This document shows, one piece after another, positions 34,788 through 43,577 of a stretch of 64,000 nucleotides of DNA (position 1 is its first letter; every line of letters begins with the position of its first letter). Under the pieces are notes generated by a model, which saw only the letters and a list, made by a program, of their open reading frames with translations, was not told the DNA's origin and made no database searches. Source of the stretch: CAYNVQ01 sp964400735 (GTDB lineage Bacteria > Acidobacteriota > Aminicenantia > Aminicenantales > Aminicenantaceae); contig CAYNVQ010000010.1 of assembly GCA_964400735.1 (NCBI GenBank), forward strand, positions 62,001 to 126,000, in the 5' to 3' direction. The position numbers and the translations under genes were made by a program.

Positions 34788-35927
34788 TTATTCATGCTCA
34801 ACGGACCTCTTGAGCTCAACTCTTTTTCTTCGTGCCAAATCCTCATACACATCGACGATCCTCGATGCCATAGCTTCTAACGAAAATTTTTGACTGATAA
34901 ATTCGTAACCTCTCTGTCCCACCCGATGTGCCATATTTCGATCATGATAAATCTTGAGTATGGCCTGAGCTATCGATTTCGGCCTTCCAGACGGAACGAC
35001 TATGCCATTCCTTCCATCGGCGATCAACTTATGAATTCCTTCCGATTTTTCAACAATGACAGGAAGGCGGCAGGCCATTGCATCCAGAAGAATCCTTTCC
35101 ACGCCTTCCAGAGCGGAAGAAAGGACAAACACATCCAGAGAATGGAGAATTTTTGGGAGGTTTTCTTGAAATCCCATGCAAAAAAATAAATTTTCTTCCC
35201 CTATTCCCTTAATCTGCCGGGTCGGCGGTAAAACCATCCTCCCTTTACCGAGTATGACCACTCTGATAGGAAGAGCTTGTTCTTTTAGATATTTATTGAT
35301 CCGGATTAAATCGTAAAGGCCCTTTTCCTCGGCAAGAGAGGCGATAACACCGACCAAAAAGGCATCCGGGCCGAAAGAGAATTCCTGACGGAGATAATCC
35401 TTGGATTTTTCTATGTAGAAGGGGGAAAAGTCTATTCCATCGGGGATGACTTGGATCCGTTTCGAGTCAAATCCTCCTTCGACAAGTCTTTTCTTCATCC
35501 CTTTGGAGATAACCGTGATCGCATCCACCTGCTGGAAGTACTTTCGGCGCAGAATTTCTTCATCATTTCCAGATATCCCGTTCCATCTGGAGACAACCCT
35601 CAAGGGAACTTTGGCCAGAGAAGCGGAAGCAAAACCGAGGGCAGCCGAGCGGATATCGTGGACATCGACCAACTGGCAATGCCTTCTCTTCATGGCGAGA
35701 TAAAGTCGAAAAACAGAAGCTGCATTTTTAGGATTCTTCGCTTTCATGGGAATGACCCGCCGCCCCGCATCCGTGGCTTTCCGGTGCATAGGGCTTCCCC
35801 TTCGGACAACATAATGAACGGAATACCCCCTACGTTTTAATTCTTTATCTAAGAAAAAGGGTGGCTTCTTCCCGTCTTCTGCTTCTTCCGTTATATCAAT
35901 TTGGAAAAGGCTCAATTTTTTCTCCAA
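34788..35927 (-). CDS. Glycosyltransferase family 4 / GT-B
   Basis: 379 aa from a TTG start; the frame overlaps the preceding GT2 gene by 32 bases, and a second TTG at 35915 would reduce this to 20. GT-B features: VPLRVVSRWNGISGND, VIPDGIDFSPFYI, SLAEEKGLYDLIRINKYL and SSALEGVERILLDAMACRLPVIVE (the E(x)7E sugar-nucleotide loop). These enzymes add a sugar to LPS or exopolysaccharide on the cytoplasmic membrane face. Neighbour GT2 suggests an LPS-core pathway. Confidence 0.9.
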   Translation of the reverse strand: MEKKLSLFQIDITEEAEDGKKPPFFLDKELKRRGYSVHYVVRRGSPMHRKATDAGRRVIPMKAKNPKNAASVFRLYLAMKRRHCQLVDVHDIRSAALGFASASLAKVPLRVVSRWNGISGNDEEILRRKYFQQVDAITVISKGMKKRLVEGGFDSKRIQVIPDGIDFSPFYIEKSKDYLRQEFSFGPDAFLVGVIASLAEEKGLYDLIRINKYLKEQALPIRVVILGKGRMVLPPTRQIKGIGEENLFFCMGFQENLPKILHSLDVFVLSSALEGVERILLDAMACRLPVIVEKSEGIHKLIADGRNGIVVPSGRPKSIAQAILKIYHDRNMAHRVGQRGYEFISQKFSLEAMASRIVDVYEDLARRKRVELKRSVEHE

Positions 35928-36684
35928 GTTTCCAGATCTCCTTCAGCTTGGCATAGGTGACAAAAATCGTGTATCCGTCCAGGACAGAGACAACAAATCC
36001 CGCAAACCCATCCAGAAGGCCCAATTTGAAAATATAGGATTTCACGAAACGGAAAAAAGGAAGTAGACCTATATGATACCAGCGGCACCTTTTATTCTGG
36101 GCATAGAGTTTCTGAGCCCCGAGGTCAGAAAAGGTGTTCATCCGCTTCAAATGATCGGCGATATTCCGGTAGGTAAAATGATAGAGAGCTCCTTTGAGTT
36201 TTTTGACCTTTCCTTCGACAATCAGATCTTCCTGGACATATTCTCCTTCCCATCGGGATCTATCTTGCCGGAACAGCCGGATTCTAAAATCAGGATTCCA
36301 AACCGTATGGCGAACCCATCGGCCGAGGTAAAAAACCCTTCTGGAAACCTCAAAACCAGAACACTCAGGCTCCTCCTGTTCCTTCAAATGAAGTATCCCC
36401 TCTCTCAACTCGGGAGAAAGCCTTTCGTCCGCATCCAGGGAGAGAATCCAGGGGAATTTTGCTTTTCCGTTTCCATAATTTTTCTGGTCCGAAAAGTTAG
36501 TCCATCTCCTCAGGAACACCCGATCGGTGTATTTTCTGGCAAGCTTGACCGTATCGTCATCGCTGTATCTGTCCACCACAATGATCTCTTCGACGACATC
36601 CTTAAGGCTCTTCAAAGCTGCCTCGAGGCGTTTTTCCTCGTTATAGGTGATGATGACAGCCGATATCTCCATTTTTTTAATCAT
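35896..36684 (-). CDS. Glycosyltransferase family 2 (WaaE/KdtX-like)
   Basis: 262 aa from the ATG at 36684 (an ATG at 36672 is possible; neither has a strong Shine-Dalgarno). GT-A fold: SAVIITYNEEKRLEAALKSL, VVDRYSDDDTVKLA (donor site), LSLDADERLSPELR (the DXD-like motif) and the typical tail GRWVRHTVWNPDFRIRLFR with FxxxYxxGxGFxDG-type FGLLDGFAGFVVSV. Resembles enzymes adding a sugar to the LPS core. A repeat (36728-36862) lies upstream. Confidence 0.9.
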   Translation of the reverse strand: MIKKMEISAVIITYNEEKRLEAALKSLKDVVEEIIVVDRYSDDDTVKLARKYTDRVFLRRWTNFSDQKNYGNGKAKFPWILSLDADERLSPELREGILHLKEQEEPECSGFEVSRRVFYLGRWVRHTVWNPDFRIRLFRQDRSRWEGEYVQEDLIVEGKVKKLKGALYHFTYRNIADHLKRMNTFSDLGAQKLYAQNKRCRWYHIGLLPFFRFVKSYIFKLGLLDGFAGFVVSVLDGYTIFVTYAKLKEIWKLGEKIEPFPN

Positions 36685-36727
36685 ATCATAACTTAAACCT
36701 GCGATTAAAGCTTTATGCCCTCTGCTG

Positions 36728-36862
36728 GAAGCATTTCTCAAACCGTGACGACATCTCAGTCACATACAGCACAGAGCATTAGGAAGAGATTGAGCGACAT
36801 CGCGGGATTTAACCTTCCATAGCCGCTGTTCGAGAGAACTCGACGAAGTCGGACGGTGAGCA
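36728..36862. repeat. Composite dispersed repeat between tsaD and GT2
   Basis: Left end AAGCATTTCTCAAACCGTGACGA (MITE-like terminus), then CATTAGGAAGAGATTGAGCGACATCG (from 36778) as at 33411 and 48481, then CCTTCC... and GACGAAGTCGGAC (36842-36853), a block that recurs as GACGGAGTCGGAC at 63988-64000. Confidence 0.65.
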
Positions 36863-36879
36863 TTTATTGTGAAAAAGGA

Positions 36880-37881
36880 TTAGCTTCTGGGGTAGGCATT
36901 CAGATCCAGAGGAAAAGTCTTTACCCTCTTCGTTTTGAACTTTTCAGCAGCCAGAGCCGCCACCATCGCGGCATTATCCGTACAAAGTTCGGGAGAAGGG
37001 ATAAAGGCAGGAAGATGCAGTTTCCGGGCCGATTCGGTGAAATCTTTTCTCAATTTTTTATTCCGGGCCACTCCTCCACAGAGAATCAAAGAGCTGGGAG
37101 AATGCTTTTTAGCTGCCCGGTTCACATTGGACAACAGGGCCCGGATAACGGCTTTTTCAAAACTCGCCAGAAAATCTATGATCTGTGTATGATCTTTGGT
37201 CAAACGGTTTTGCCGTATCACCTTCAGGCCCTCTGTTTTTAGACCGCTGAAACTGAAGTCCAGGCTTTTATCTGTCATATGGGGAATAGAAAATTTGAAA
37301 CGGCGCGGATTTCCTTTCTCCGCCATCCTGTCGATGATCGGCCCCCCAGGATAACCCAAACCGAGAAATTTCGCAATTTTATCCAAGGCCTCACCAGCAG
37401 CATCATCCCTTGTCCTGCCGATAACCTGATAATGGAATTTTTTCTCCATCCAAAAAAGGGATGTATGTCCTCCAGAGACCAAAAGCGACAGGCAGGGAAA
37501 AGGGATACTCCGGTTCTCTAAAAAAGCCGAATGAATATGTGCCTCGAGGTGATCGACAGGAACGAGGGGTTTTTCACGACAAAAGGCCAAGCCCTTAACG
37601 AAAGAGAGCCCGACAAGAAGGGAGCCGATCAATCCCGGCCCCTGGGTCACGGCGAACAGGTCGATATCTTCGAGCGAACGTCCGGCCCTCCTTAAACCCT
37701 CCTCCACCACATACCCTATGGAACGGATGTGCTGACGGGAAGCCAATTCAGGGACCACGCCTCCGAACGGGGCATGGATTTCATCCTGGGACAAAACCAC
37801 GTTGCTCAGAATCTTTAACTGGCTATCCAAAACAGCGGCAGACGTCTCGTCACACGACGTTTCTACTCCAAGAATTATCAA
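36880..37881 (-). CDS. tsaD: tRNA N6-adenosine threonylcarbamoyltransferase TsaD
   Basis: 333 aa from a TTG immediately after the mtnA stop, with AAGGA seven bases upstream. It carries the family signature GVETSCDETSAAVLD, ASRQHIRSIGYVVEE, the metal site HLEAHIHSA and LSLLVSGGHTSLF, and the ATP loop LCGGVARNKKLR. TsaD transfers the threonylcarbamoyl group to A37 of ANN-decoding tRNAs in the cytoplasm with TsaB and TsaE, which are not in this window. Directly adjacent to mtnA, presumably co-transcribed. Confidence 0.96.
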   Translation of the reverse strand: MIILGVETSCDETSAAVLDSQLKILSNVVLSQDEIHAPFGGVVPELASRQHIRSIGYVVEEGLRRAGRSLEDIDLFAVTQGPGLIGSLLVGLSFVKGLAFCREKPLVPVDHLEAHIHSAFLENRSIPFPCLSLLVSGGHTSLFWMEKKFHYQVIGRTRDDAAGEALDKIAKFLGLGYPGGPIIDRMAEKGNPRRFKFSIPHMTDKSLDFSFSGLKTEGLKVIRQNRLTKDHTQIIDFLASFEKAVIRALLSNVNRAAKKHSPSSLILCGGVARNKKLRKDFTESARKLHLPAFIPSPELCTDNAAMVAALAAEKFKTKRVKTFPLDLNAYPRS

Positions 37882-38913
37882 TTACGAATCCTTCAAACCC
37901 AACAAGCTGGATTTATAAGGCGGCTCGGCAATTCCCTTTTCTGTGACGATGGCCGTTATATACTTCGAAGGAGTCACATCGAAGGCCGGATTTCGGACAT
38001 CGATATGGGGGAGGGTGATGGAATGTCCGGCGAACGTTCTGACCTCTTCGGGATCCCGCTCTTCGATGGGAATAGCATCCCCCTCCTCCAAGGTGAAATC
38101 GATTGTGCTGAGAGGAGCTGCTACATAAAAAGGAAGACCATGTTCCTTAGCAAGGATGGCCACTGAGTAGGTACCGATTTTGTTGGCCGTATCGCCGTTC
38201 TGTGCGATCCTGTCGGCGCCGGTGATGACAGCCGATATCTCTCCCTTTTTCATCAGGAAGCCGGCCATGCTATCGGTAATCAAAACCACGGGTATGCGAT
38301 CTCTGTCCAACTCCCAGCACGTCAACCTGGCGCCTTGAAGAAAGGGGCGGGTCTCATCCGCATAAACGAGGATCTTTTTTCCTTGTTCGCAGGCGGCGCG
38401 GATGACACCGAGCGCCGTTCCGTATCCGGCTGTGGCCAAAGCCCCTGCATTGCAGTGGGTCAGGATCGATTGACCGTCCTTTAGAAGGTCCTTCCCCCAG
38501 AAACCGATCCTTTTATTGGTCTCGATATCTTCCCTCTCGATAGCGAGTGCCTCATCGACCACTTTTTGCTTCAGCAAGGTCAGATCGCTGTTCTTATGGA
38601 TCTCGAAGGCTTTTTTCATCCTCTCCAGAGCCCAAAAGAGATTACGCGCTGTGGGCCGTGTATGGCGCAACCTTTCCAGGATTCGGTCAAATTCGGCGCT
38701 AAGGTCCTCCTTTCTTTTTACGCTCATCACTCCCAGCGCAACGCCGAAGGCTGCTGCCACTCCGATAGCCGGTGCGCCCCGGATAGCCATGTGCTCGATG
38801 GCCAACGCCACCTGTTGAACGTCGCTGCACTCCAGATAAACCTCCTCTTTCGGCAGCCTCCTCTGGTCGATCAGAACGACTTTATCCTTTTTCCAGGCTA
38901 TGGTCGGCAGCAT
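37882..38913 (-). CDS. mtnA: S-methyl-5-thioribose-1-phosphate isomerase
   Basis: 343 aa, ATG after GAGGTGAGGT. Family motifs: RGAPAIGVAAAFGVALG, the catalytic Cys in CNAGALATAGYGTALGVIRAA, and SMAGFLMKKGEISAVITGADRIAQNGDTANKIGTYSVAILAKEHGLPFYVAAPLSTID with the catalytic Asp. It isomerises methylthioribose-1-phosphate to methylthioribulose-1-phosphate in methionine salvage. No other salvage gene is nearby. Confidence 0.96.
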   Translation of the reverse strand: MLPTIAWKKDKVVLIDQRRLPKEEVYLECSDVQQVALAIEHMAIRGAPAIGVAAAFGVALGVMSVKRKEDLSAEFDRILERLRHTRPTARNLFWALERMKKAFEIHKNSDLTLLKQKVVDEALAIEREDIETNKRIGFWGKDLLKDGQSILTHCNAGALATAGYGTALGVIRAACEQGKKILVYADETRPFLQGARLTCWELDRDRIPVVLITDSMAGFLMKKGEISAVITGADRIAQNGDTANKIGTYSVAILAKEHGLPFYVAAPLSTIDFTLEEGDAIPIEERDPEEVRTFAGHSITLPHIDVRNPAFDVTPSKYITAIVTEKGIAEPPYKSSLLGLKDS

Positions 38914-38916
38914 ACC

Positions 38917-39762
38917 TCACCTCTTTTTCCAATCAGGAATTTCAGGGTCGGGCCAATTCCATCTCTTGACCCACTCTAAATAAAGCGAATGAAATTTCTC
39001 TCCTTCCTCCTGGCTCAACTCCTCGCGAAGTCTTCGAAAACAGAACACGATCTGAAGATCGTTATCATGCAGTATTTCTTGAGAAGGAAGCCCCAGTTCT
39101 TTGGCCATGACAGCCTCTTCAAAACTCTTTCTGTATTCACCCATATAACTCAGAACCTGGGATTGAAGGTAATGAAAAAATCCACAACTGAGGTCTTTTT
39201 CAGTCAGGTTTTCGACCTTTCTAAGCAGCCCGGAGAGTTGTTTTTCCTTTTGTTTTGTCTCTTCCGCGAGAGCTTTTTTCAAAGATAGATCCGTGTATTT
39301 TTGGGCTGCGAAAACGGTCACCGGCTTAAGTTTGGACCTATCGACAAGATAGCCATATACCTGTAAGGCCGAACCCTCGAGACCCATTTCTTCCAGAGAA
39401 GAGGCCAGCCCGAAAAGAGAAACTCCTGCCGCCCAATCCTGACCGTCATCGAATCCGTAGGAAAAAGCGGCTAAAAAGCTCTGTTCCGCTTTCTCCCAAA
39501 GACTCAGATGAAGCTCAGCGAGTCCCTTGACCATAAAAGCCTGCGAAGAAGGATTCTTGATCACTTCTCTTTCAGCTTCCTCCAGAGATTTTTTGAATGA
39601 AGCGATCGCTCTTTCTGTCTGGTAGACGCGGGAAAAGCCTTGGGCCTGGACATAATAAAATTTGGCATCCTCGAGGTGGGAGACACAGGAAGTGAGAAAG
39701 GCCATCCCCAAAATCAATAAAAAAAGAACATTCCTTACCGATCCGGCTTTAGGTTTACTCAT
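38917..39762 (-). CDS. TPR-type lipoprotein
   Basis: 281 aa. Residues 1-26 are a lipoprotein signal peptide with lipobox LTSC (Cys 26). The body is helical with TPR-like pairs (YYVQAQGFSRVYQTERAIASFKKSLEEAE, KGLAELHLSLWEKAEQSFLAAFSYG, SLFGLASSLEEMGLEGSALQVYGYL). It overlaps the upstream small membrane protein gene by 8 bases and precedes mtnA by three. Probably a periplasm-facing scaffold; no defined function. Confidence 0.8.
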   Translation of the reverse strand: MSKPKAGSVRNVLFLLILGMAFLTSCVSHLEDAKFYYVQAQGFSRVYQTERAIASFKKSLEEAEREVIKNPSSQAFMVKGLAELHLSLWEKAEQSFLAAFSYGFDDGQDWAAGVSLFGLASSLEEMGLEGSALQVYGYLVDRSKLKPVTVFAAQKYTDLSLKKALAEETKQKEKQLSGLLRKVENLTEKDLSCGFFHYLQSQVLSYMGEYRKSFEEAVMAKELGLPSQEILHDNDLQIVFCFRRLREELSQEEGEKFHSLYLEWVKRWNWPDPEIPDWKKR

Positions 39763-40342
39763 TCTTTATTTCCATTTCTTTTTTTATCCTATCGGCCAGG
39801 GCCTTTTGTACAGACCGATCCGTGAACAAGCCCGAACCCAGAGAGGCAAGTTTCCGGGCAATGGTTTCGAGTCCCGCGACGAATTTGGCCTTCCCCTCAA
39901 TGGATTCTATTTCTTCGACGGCCTGAGCAACCCTTTTCTCAAAGTGGCGGACGATCTTTTTATAATCTTTCGATTCCAGTTCCTCATGAAACAGCCCGGT
40001 GAGAAAAGGGTCCTCAAGGCCCAATATAGGGTAGAGGCTCTGAAAAGCTTCTCTTAAAGATTCCCTATCCTTTTCCCTTATCTCCGCTGCAAAAACCCTA
40101 GATAGATCGGGGTGATAGGAGAAGAATCCAAGAATGAATTCATCGGGCTTCGCTTTTACCCATTGGGGATCGAGCCAGACTTCCCAAGAAAATATCTTTT
40201 CCTTCCAGGCCTTGCTGCTCTTCATGGCCCAAACCAAAGCGGCCGAGAGCAGAGGAAAAACCAGATAGACGGATTGAGGAACGAATTGGGACACAAACTT
40301 TATTCCCTCTTGAAGGACATCTTCGAAAGATTCTTCTTTCAT
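39755..40342 (-). CDS. Small membrane protein of unknown function
   Basis: 195 aa, ATG with AGGAGAG upstream. One probable transmembrane segment near residues 23-41 (QSVYLVFPLLSAALVWAM), with the remainder soluble and helical, Glu/Lys-rich (FHEELESKDYKKIVRHFEKRVAQAVEEIESIEG). I do not recognise a family. The 8-base overlap with the TPR lipoprotein gene implies the two are translated together and probably act together. Confidence 0.65.
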   Translation of the reverse strand: MKEESFEDVLQEGIKFVSQFVPQSVYLVFPLLSAALVWAMKSSKAWKEKIFSWEVWLDPQWVKAKPDEFILGFFSYHPDLSRVFAAEIREKDRESLREAFQSLYPILGLEDPFLTGLFHEELESKDYKKIVRHFEKRVAQAVEEIESIEGKAKFVAGLETIARKLASLGSGLFTDRSVQKALADRIKKEMEIKNE

Positions 40343-40432
40343 TCTCTCCTATTATCCGGGGATATTTTATTTCTTTTCATTTTTTTTAATCTTACCAAAA
40401 ACCGGGCCAGAATCCCAACTTCTTTCGTTCCC

Positions 40433-40629
40433 AGCATTTCCAAAACCGTGATGATTTTAAATCTGGCAAGGTAGCTGAAGAGGAAGCCATCCGGAGGCGA
40501 GCGGGCATGGAAAGCAAGCTTTATTGGCATGCATATTTTTGTTCCCCCTCCAAGGGATCGATGGGGAAAATTAGCGGGCTGACGTTTCATCTTCCCTGAC
40601 AGTTGCTTTATCACGGTTTTGGAAATGCT
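40433..40629. repeat. MITE-like element, copy B (197 bp)
   Basis: Terminal inverted repeats are perfect over 20 bases: left AGCATTTCCAAAACCGTGAT (40433-40452), right its complement at 40610-40629. The interior is highly similar to copy A at 22149-22336. Non-coding. Confidence 0.88.
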
Positions 40630-40777
40630 TCCTCGCTCCCCTCAAAAACCGGCAAAATCATGATTGACGTATGGCGAGATGCTGAATAGACCTCTAGGCA
40701 GAGCGAGGGCCACATTGGAGGGCCCCGCCTCGCCCAGCTCAGCCTTCCCTCAAGGCAGCTCACAGCCGGATGACAGT

Positions 40778-40868
40778 AGGGGACGTCTTATTTGGAGACA
40801 CCCACTATTGCCGAATTGGCTTTATATCAAAAACAAATGAGAGGGTGTCCCTGAATGGAACGTCCCCT
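40778..40868. repeat. REPIN-like inverted repeat pair (91 bp)
   Basis: Left arm 40778-40803 (AGGGGACGTCTTATTTGGAG...) and inverted right arm 40843-40868 (GGGTGTCCCTGAATGGAACG...) agree at about 20 of 26 positions around a 39-base spacer. The same arrangement recurs at 48566-48655. Found in intergenic DNA. Confidence 0.75.
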
Positions 40869-41142
40869 TATGACGAGAAGAATGGTGAGGGAATGGCGTA
40901 TAAAATCCGAACGGGTGCAGAGGAAATCTCCGGTGGGTTCAAGCACACAGAAACCGGTACCCGCACAAAAATGGAAGAAATCCATCTTGAATAAAAAGCC
41001 ATTTTGACGATACAGGATATTCCTTGTCGGCACGTCCTCTCAGACGGAGAAGCCGGCCATAAGGGGTGAGACTTGACTTTTGCAGAGGACTCGAGTACCT
41101 TGATTACTGAAAAGAATAGAAATTGACCTCGAGGAGGTTCCT

Positions 41143-41343
41143 ATGTTCTTGTTTGGTCCTGTCGGCCCTACAGAGTTGCTTCTTATCGTATTGATTATCG
41201 TCATCATTTTCGGGGCACGGCGACTCCCGGAACTGGGGAAATCCTTAGGAGAAGGCATTAAAAATTTCAAGAGATCCATCTCTTCCAAAGAAACAGACAG
41301 AGATAAATCGGATAAAACAGAGCCTCCTTCTAAGGAACAATGA
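41143..41343 (+). CDS. tatA: Twin-arginine translocase subunit TatA/TatE family
   Basis: 66 aa; ATG after GAGGAGG. A short hydrophobic N-terminus (PTELLLIVLIIVIIFGARRLPELGKSLGEGIKNFKRSI) gives the TatA family signature: a membrane helix, then FGxxxLP, then an amphipathic helix. TatA oligomers form the Tat pore with TatC, which is not in the window. It overlaps the next gene by 4 bases (ATGA). The window also has a Tat substrate candidate, TldD. Confidence 0.93.
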   Translation: MFLFGPVGPTELLLIVLIIVIIFGARRLPELGKSLGEGIKNFKRSISSKETDRDKSDKTEPPSKEQ

Positions 41344-42599
41344 GACGGACGATTGAAAAGTTTGCCCAGCAGAGAGAACAAAAAGAAAGCGCCCTCGCCA
41401 GAGAACTCGCCGAATTAAAAAAAAAGATCGAGGAGCTCTCCTCTTTTGAAAATCTTCCGGCCATCAAAAAGTTTTTGTCTGAACTGGAAAGATTAGCCGA
41501 TACCGGTCAGGAAACACCCCATAAAAAGAAAGGCTCTTCACACATCTCAAAAATCTTCAAAAGAGATACGCCTTCTCCCTCCTTCGGGCAGTCCACAGTC
41601 GCCTTTCTCATGGAGTTCCAGCAAAATCTTGTCAGCTATTTCTCTCAAACAAGAGATATCTTTTACTCTTTATGCAGCCTCATGGAATCCAACGTCGCCT
41701 TGATGGACGCCAAGGACAAAGAATGGGATGCGCTGGGGAGCAACCACGTGGGGATGATCTTCAAAAGCATGGAATGGCGGGTGGACAAACTTGCTGTCTT
41801 CTATGAAGACATGAATCTCCTGATGAAAAAGTTCCTTCTCCTCAAAGAAAGATTAGACCGACTTCTGGACGTTTTGGAAGAGAAAAAACTGCCGACCCCG
41901 CAACAGGTCCAGCCCATTCTTCAACCCCTCAAAGACTGGCAATATGCTGGATTTGAAAACCGGTATAGAGGGAGTGAAGAGGAAGTCAAGAAGCAGCAAT
42001 CCCTGTATCTTTCTTACTTCAAAAAGAACGGCACGGTTCTGGATTTAGGATGTGGTCGGGGAGAATTTCTCGACCTTCTCCGGGATAAGGGGATAGAAGC
42101 CCGAGGAATCGAAATAAATGAACAGATGGCCGAAATCTGCCGTGATAAAGGATTGGACTGCCGGAAAGCAGATATTTTAGAAGCATTGGTCCAAGTCGAT
42201 GACCACAGCCTGGGTGGGATTTTTTCGTCTCAGGTTATAGAACATTTGCCCGCCCCCTATTTGAAAAGACTTATAGAGCTGGCTTATTTCAAACTGAGGC
42301 CTGGAGGGCACATCGTGCTCGAAACTCTGAACCCCGCCTCCGTGTTCACACTGGTCCATATTTATTTCCTTGATCTTACCCATCAAATGCCTATTCACCC
42401 CCAGACATTGAAATTTCTTCTCGAAAGTTCGGGATTCGAGGATGTCGAAATCCAATACTCTCCTCCCCTTGAGCAGGAGCAGCTTCAGGCGCTTCCCGGT
42501 GCAGATGAGACTTCGGCAATCATGAACAGAAACATCGATAACCTCAACAGGCTTTTATACGCCTCCCCTAACTATGCTGTCATCGGTCTGAAGAAATAA
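41340..42599 (+). CDS. Class I SAM-dependent methyltransferase with N-terminal coiled coil
   Basis: 419 aa. Residues ~1-60 are coiled coil (QREQKESALARELAELKKKIEEL). The C-terminal half has a Rossmann methyltransferase: VLDLGCGRGEFLDLLRDKG (SAM motif I, ~230), ARGIEINEQMAEIC (motif II), SLGGIFSSQVIEHLP (motif III) and HIVLETLNP. The layout resembles methyltransferases that terminate O-antigen or glycan chains, though that is inference from the coiled coil and general resemblance. It is coupled to tatA and followed by a sugar kinase. Confidence 0.88.
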   Translation: MRRTIEKFAQQREQKESALARELAELKKKIEELSSFENLPAIKKFLSELERLADTGQETPHKKKGSSHISKIFKRDTPSPSFGQSTVAFLMEFQQNLVSYFSQTRDIFYSLCSLMESNVALMDAKDKEWDALGSNHVGMIFKSMEWRVDKLAVFYEDMNLLMKKFLLLKERLDRLLDVLEEKKLPTPQQVQPILQPLKDWQYAGFENRYRGSEEEVKKQQSLYLSYFKKNGTVLDLGCGRGEFLDLLRDKGIEARGIEINEQMAEICRDKGLDCRKADILEALVQVDDHSLGGIFSSQVIEHLPAPYLKRLIELAYFKLRPGGHIVLETLNPASVFTLVHIYFLDLTHQMPIHPQTLKFLLESSGFEDVEIQYSPPLEQEQLQALPGADETSAIMNRNIDNLNRLLYASPNYAVIGLKK

Positions 42600-42629
42600 A
42601 ATATCCGCCAAAATATATTTTCAGAATTA

Positions 42630-43577
42630 ATGGCCGACAAAGAAGAGAGAGGACCTTTTTTCGCCGGGTTCGACTTAGGAGGAACGCACCTGAAATATGG
42701 ATTGATGGACAGGACCGGCAAAATCGTCTATGAGTCCTATGTCGAAACTCCCAAAAACATGAGATCCCTCCTTCTTGTCCTCCAAAATATCTGGAAGGAA
42801 CTCAAAACAGAAAAAGGCCCTGCCATCCACGGCGCAGGATTCGGATTTCCGGGAATTTTCAGCCTCAAAGAGCAAAAGATTCTTCAGTCTCCCAACTATC
42901 CTGGAATCGACAATTTCCCCCTCATCCCTTCTCTCTCCCGGTTCGTCGATGTTCCCTTCTATATGAATAACGATGCAAACATGGCCGCCTATGGCGAGTA
43001 CAGATGCGGCGCGGGAAAAAATACTCATAGCCTGGTCCTTCTCACCATCGGGACAGGAGTCGGATCAGGCATTGTTCTAAACGGAAGAATTTGGGAAGGT
43101 GCATGTGGATTTGCCGGAGAGATGGGACATCTCACCGTCAATCCCGGGGGAGAACCCTGCAATTGCGGAAGCCAAGGCTGCCTGGAAACCGAGGTCTCGG
43201 CCCATAAAATCGTCAAAAATTATTTGGATCTCGTACCTACCTCAAGCGATGTCAGGGCCGAAGATATTCATCGCAGGGCTAAAAAAGGCGACACGGCCGC
43301 AAAGCAGGCTTTTGCCAAAGCGGGCAAATATCTTGGAGTCGGCCTCTCTCTCGCCATCAACCTCTTGAACCCGGAAAAGATTCTCCTCGGTGGGGGAGTG
43401 ATGGAAGCCGGAAATTTTCTGCTAGCTCCGGCTATCGAAGAGGCGTCCAAACGATCCTTCGCCGCTTCATTTCGATGCTGCCGTATCGAACGCGCCATCT
43501 TGGGAAACAAAGCCGGGTTTATCGGCGCTGCCCTCTGGGCTAAAGAAAAAATGCCCGCCATCAGTAAAAATCTTTGA
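42630..43577 (+). CDS. ROK-family sugar kinase (glucokinase-like)
   Basis: 315 aa. ATP-binding start FAGFDLGGTHLKYGL, NNDANMAAYGE and LLTIGTGVGSGIVLNGRIWEG; sugar and zinc site GEMGHLTVNPGGEPCNCGSQGCLETE, i.e. the ROK CxCGxxGCxE motif complete. It phosphorylates glucose, N-acetylglucosamine or a related hexose in the cytoplasm; the substrate cannot be told. The RBS is weak. It follows the methyltransferase gene by 30 bases. Confidence 0.93.
   Translation: MADKEERGPFFAGFDLGGTHLKYGLMDRTGKIVYESYVETPKNMRSLLLVLQNIWKELKTEKGPAIHGAGFGFPGIFSLKEQKILQSPNYPGIDNFPLIPSLSRFVDVPFYMNNDANMAAYGEYRCGAGKNTHSLVLLTIGTGVGSGIVLNGRIWEGACGFAGEMGHLTVNPGGEPCNCGSQGCLETEVSAHKIVKNYLDLVPTSSDVRAEDIHRRAKKGDTAAKQAFAKAGKYLGVGLSLAINLLNPEKILLGGGVMEAGNFLLAPAIEEASKRSFAASFRCCRIERAILGNKAGFIGAALWAKEKMPAISKNL

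Larger units (their letters stand above)
40343..41142. other. 800-bp intergenic region rich in repeats
   Basis: Holds the 197-bp MITE (40433-40629), a diverged GATTGAG-type block (about 40700-40770), the REPIN-like unit (40778-40868) and a 24-base block (40887-40910) duplicated at 48684-48707. No gene is supported; frames here run through the repeats. Confidence 0.7.

Noticed and set aside
40339..40614. A 91-codon minus-strand frame
   Set aside because: It lies inside the MITE-like element, and the other copy of the element does not keep the frame.
40770..40994. A 74-codon plus-strand frame
   Set aside because: It is made of the REPIN-like unit and the duplicated 24-base block.
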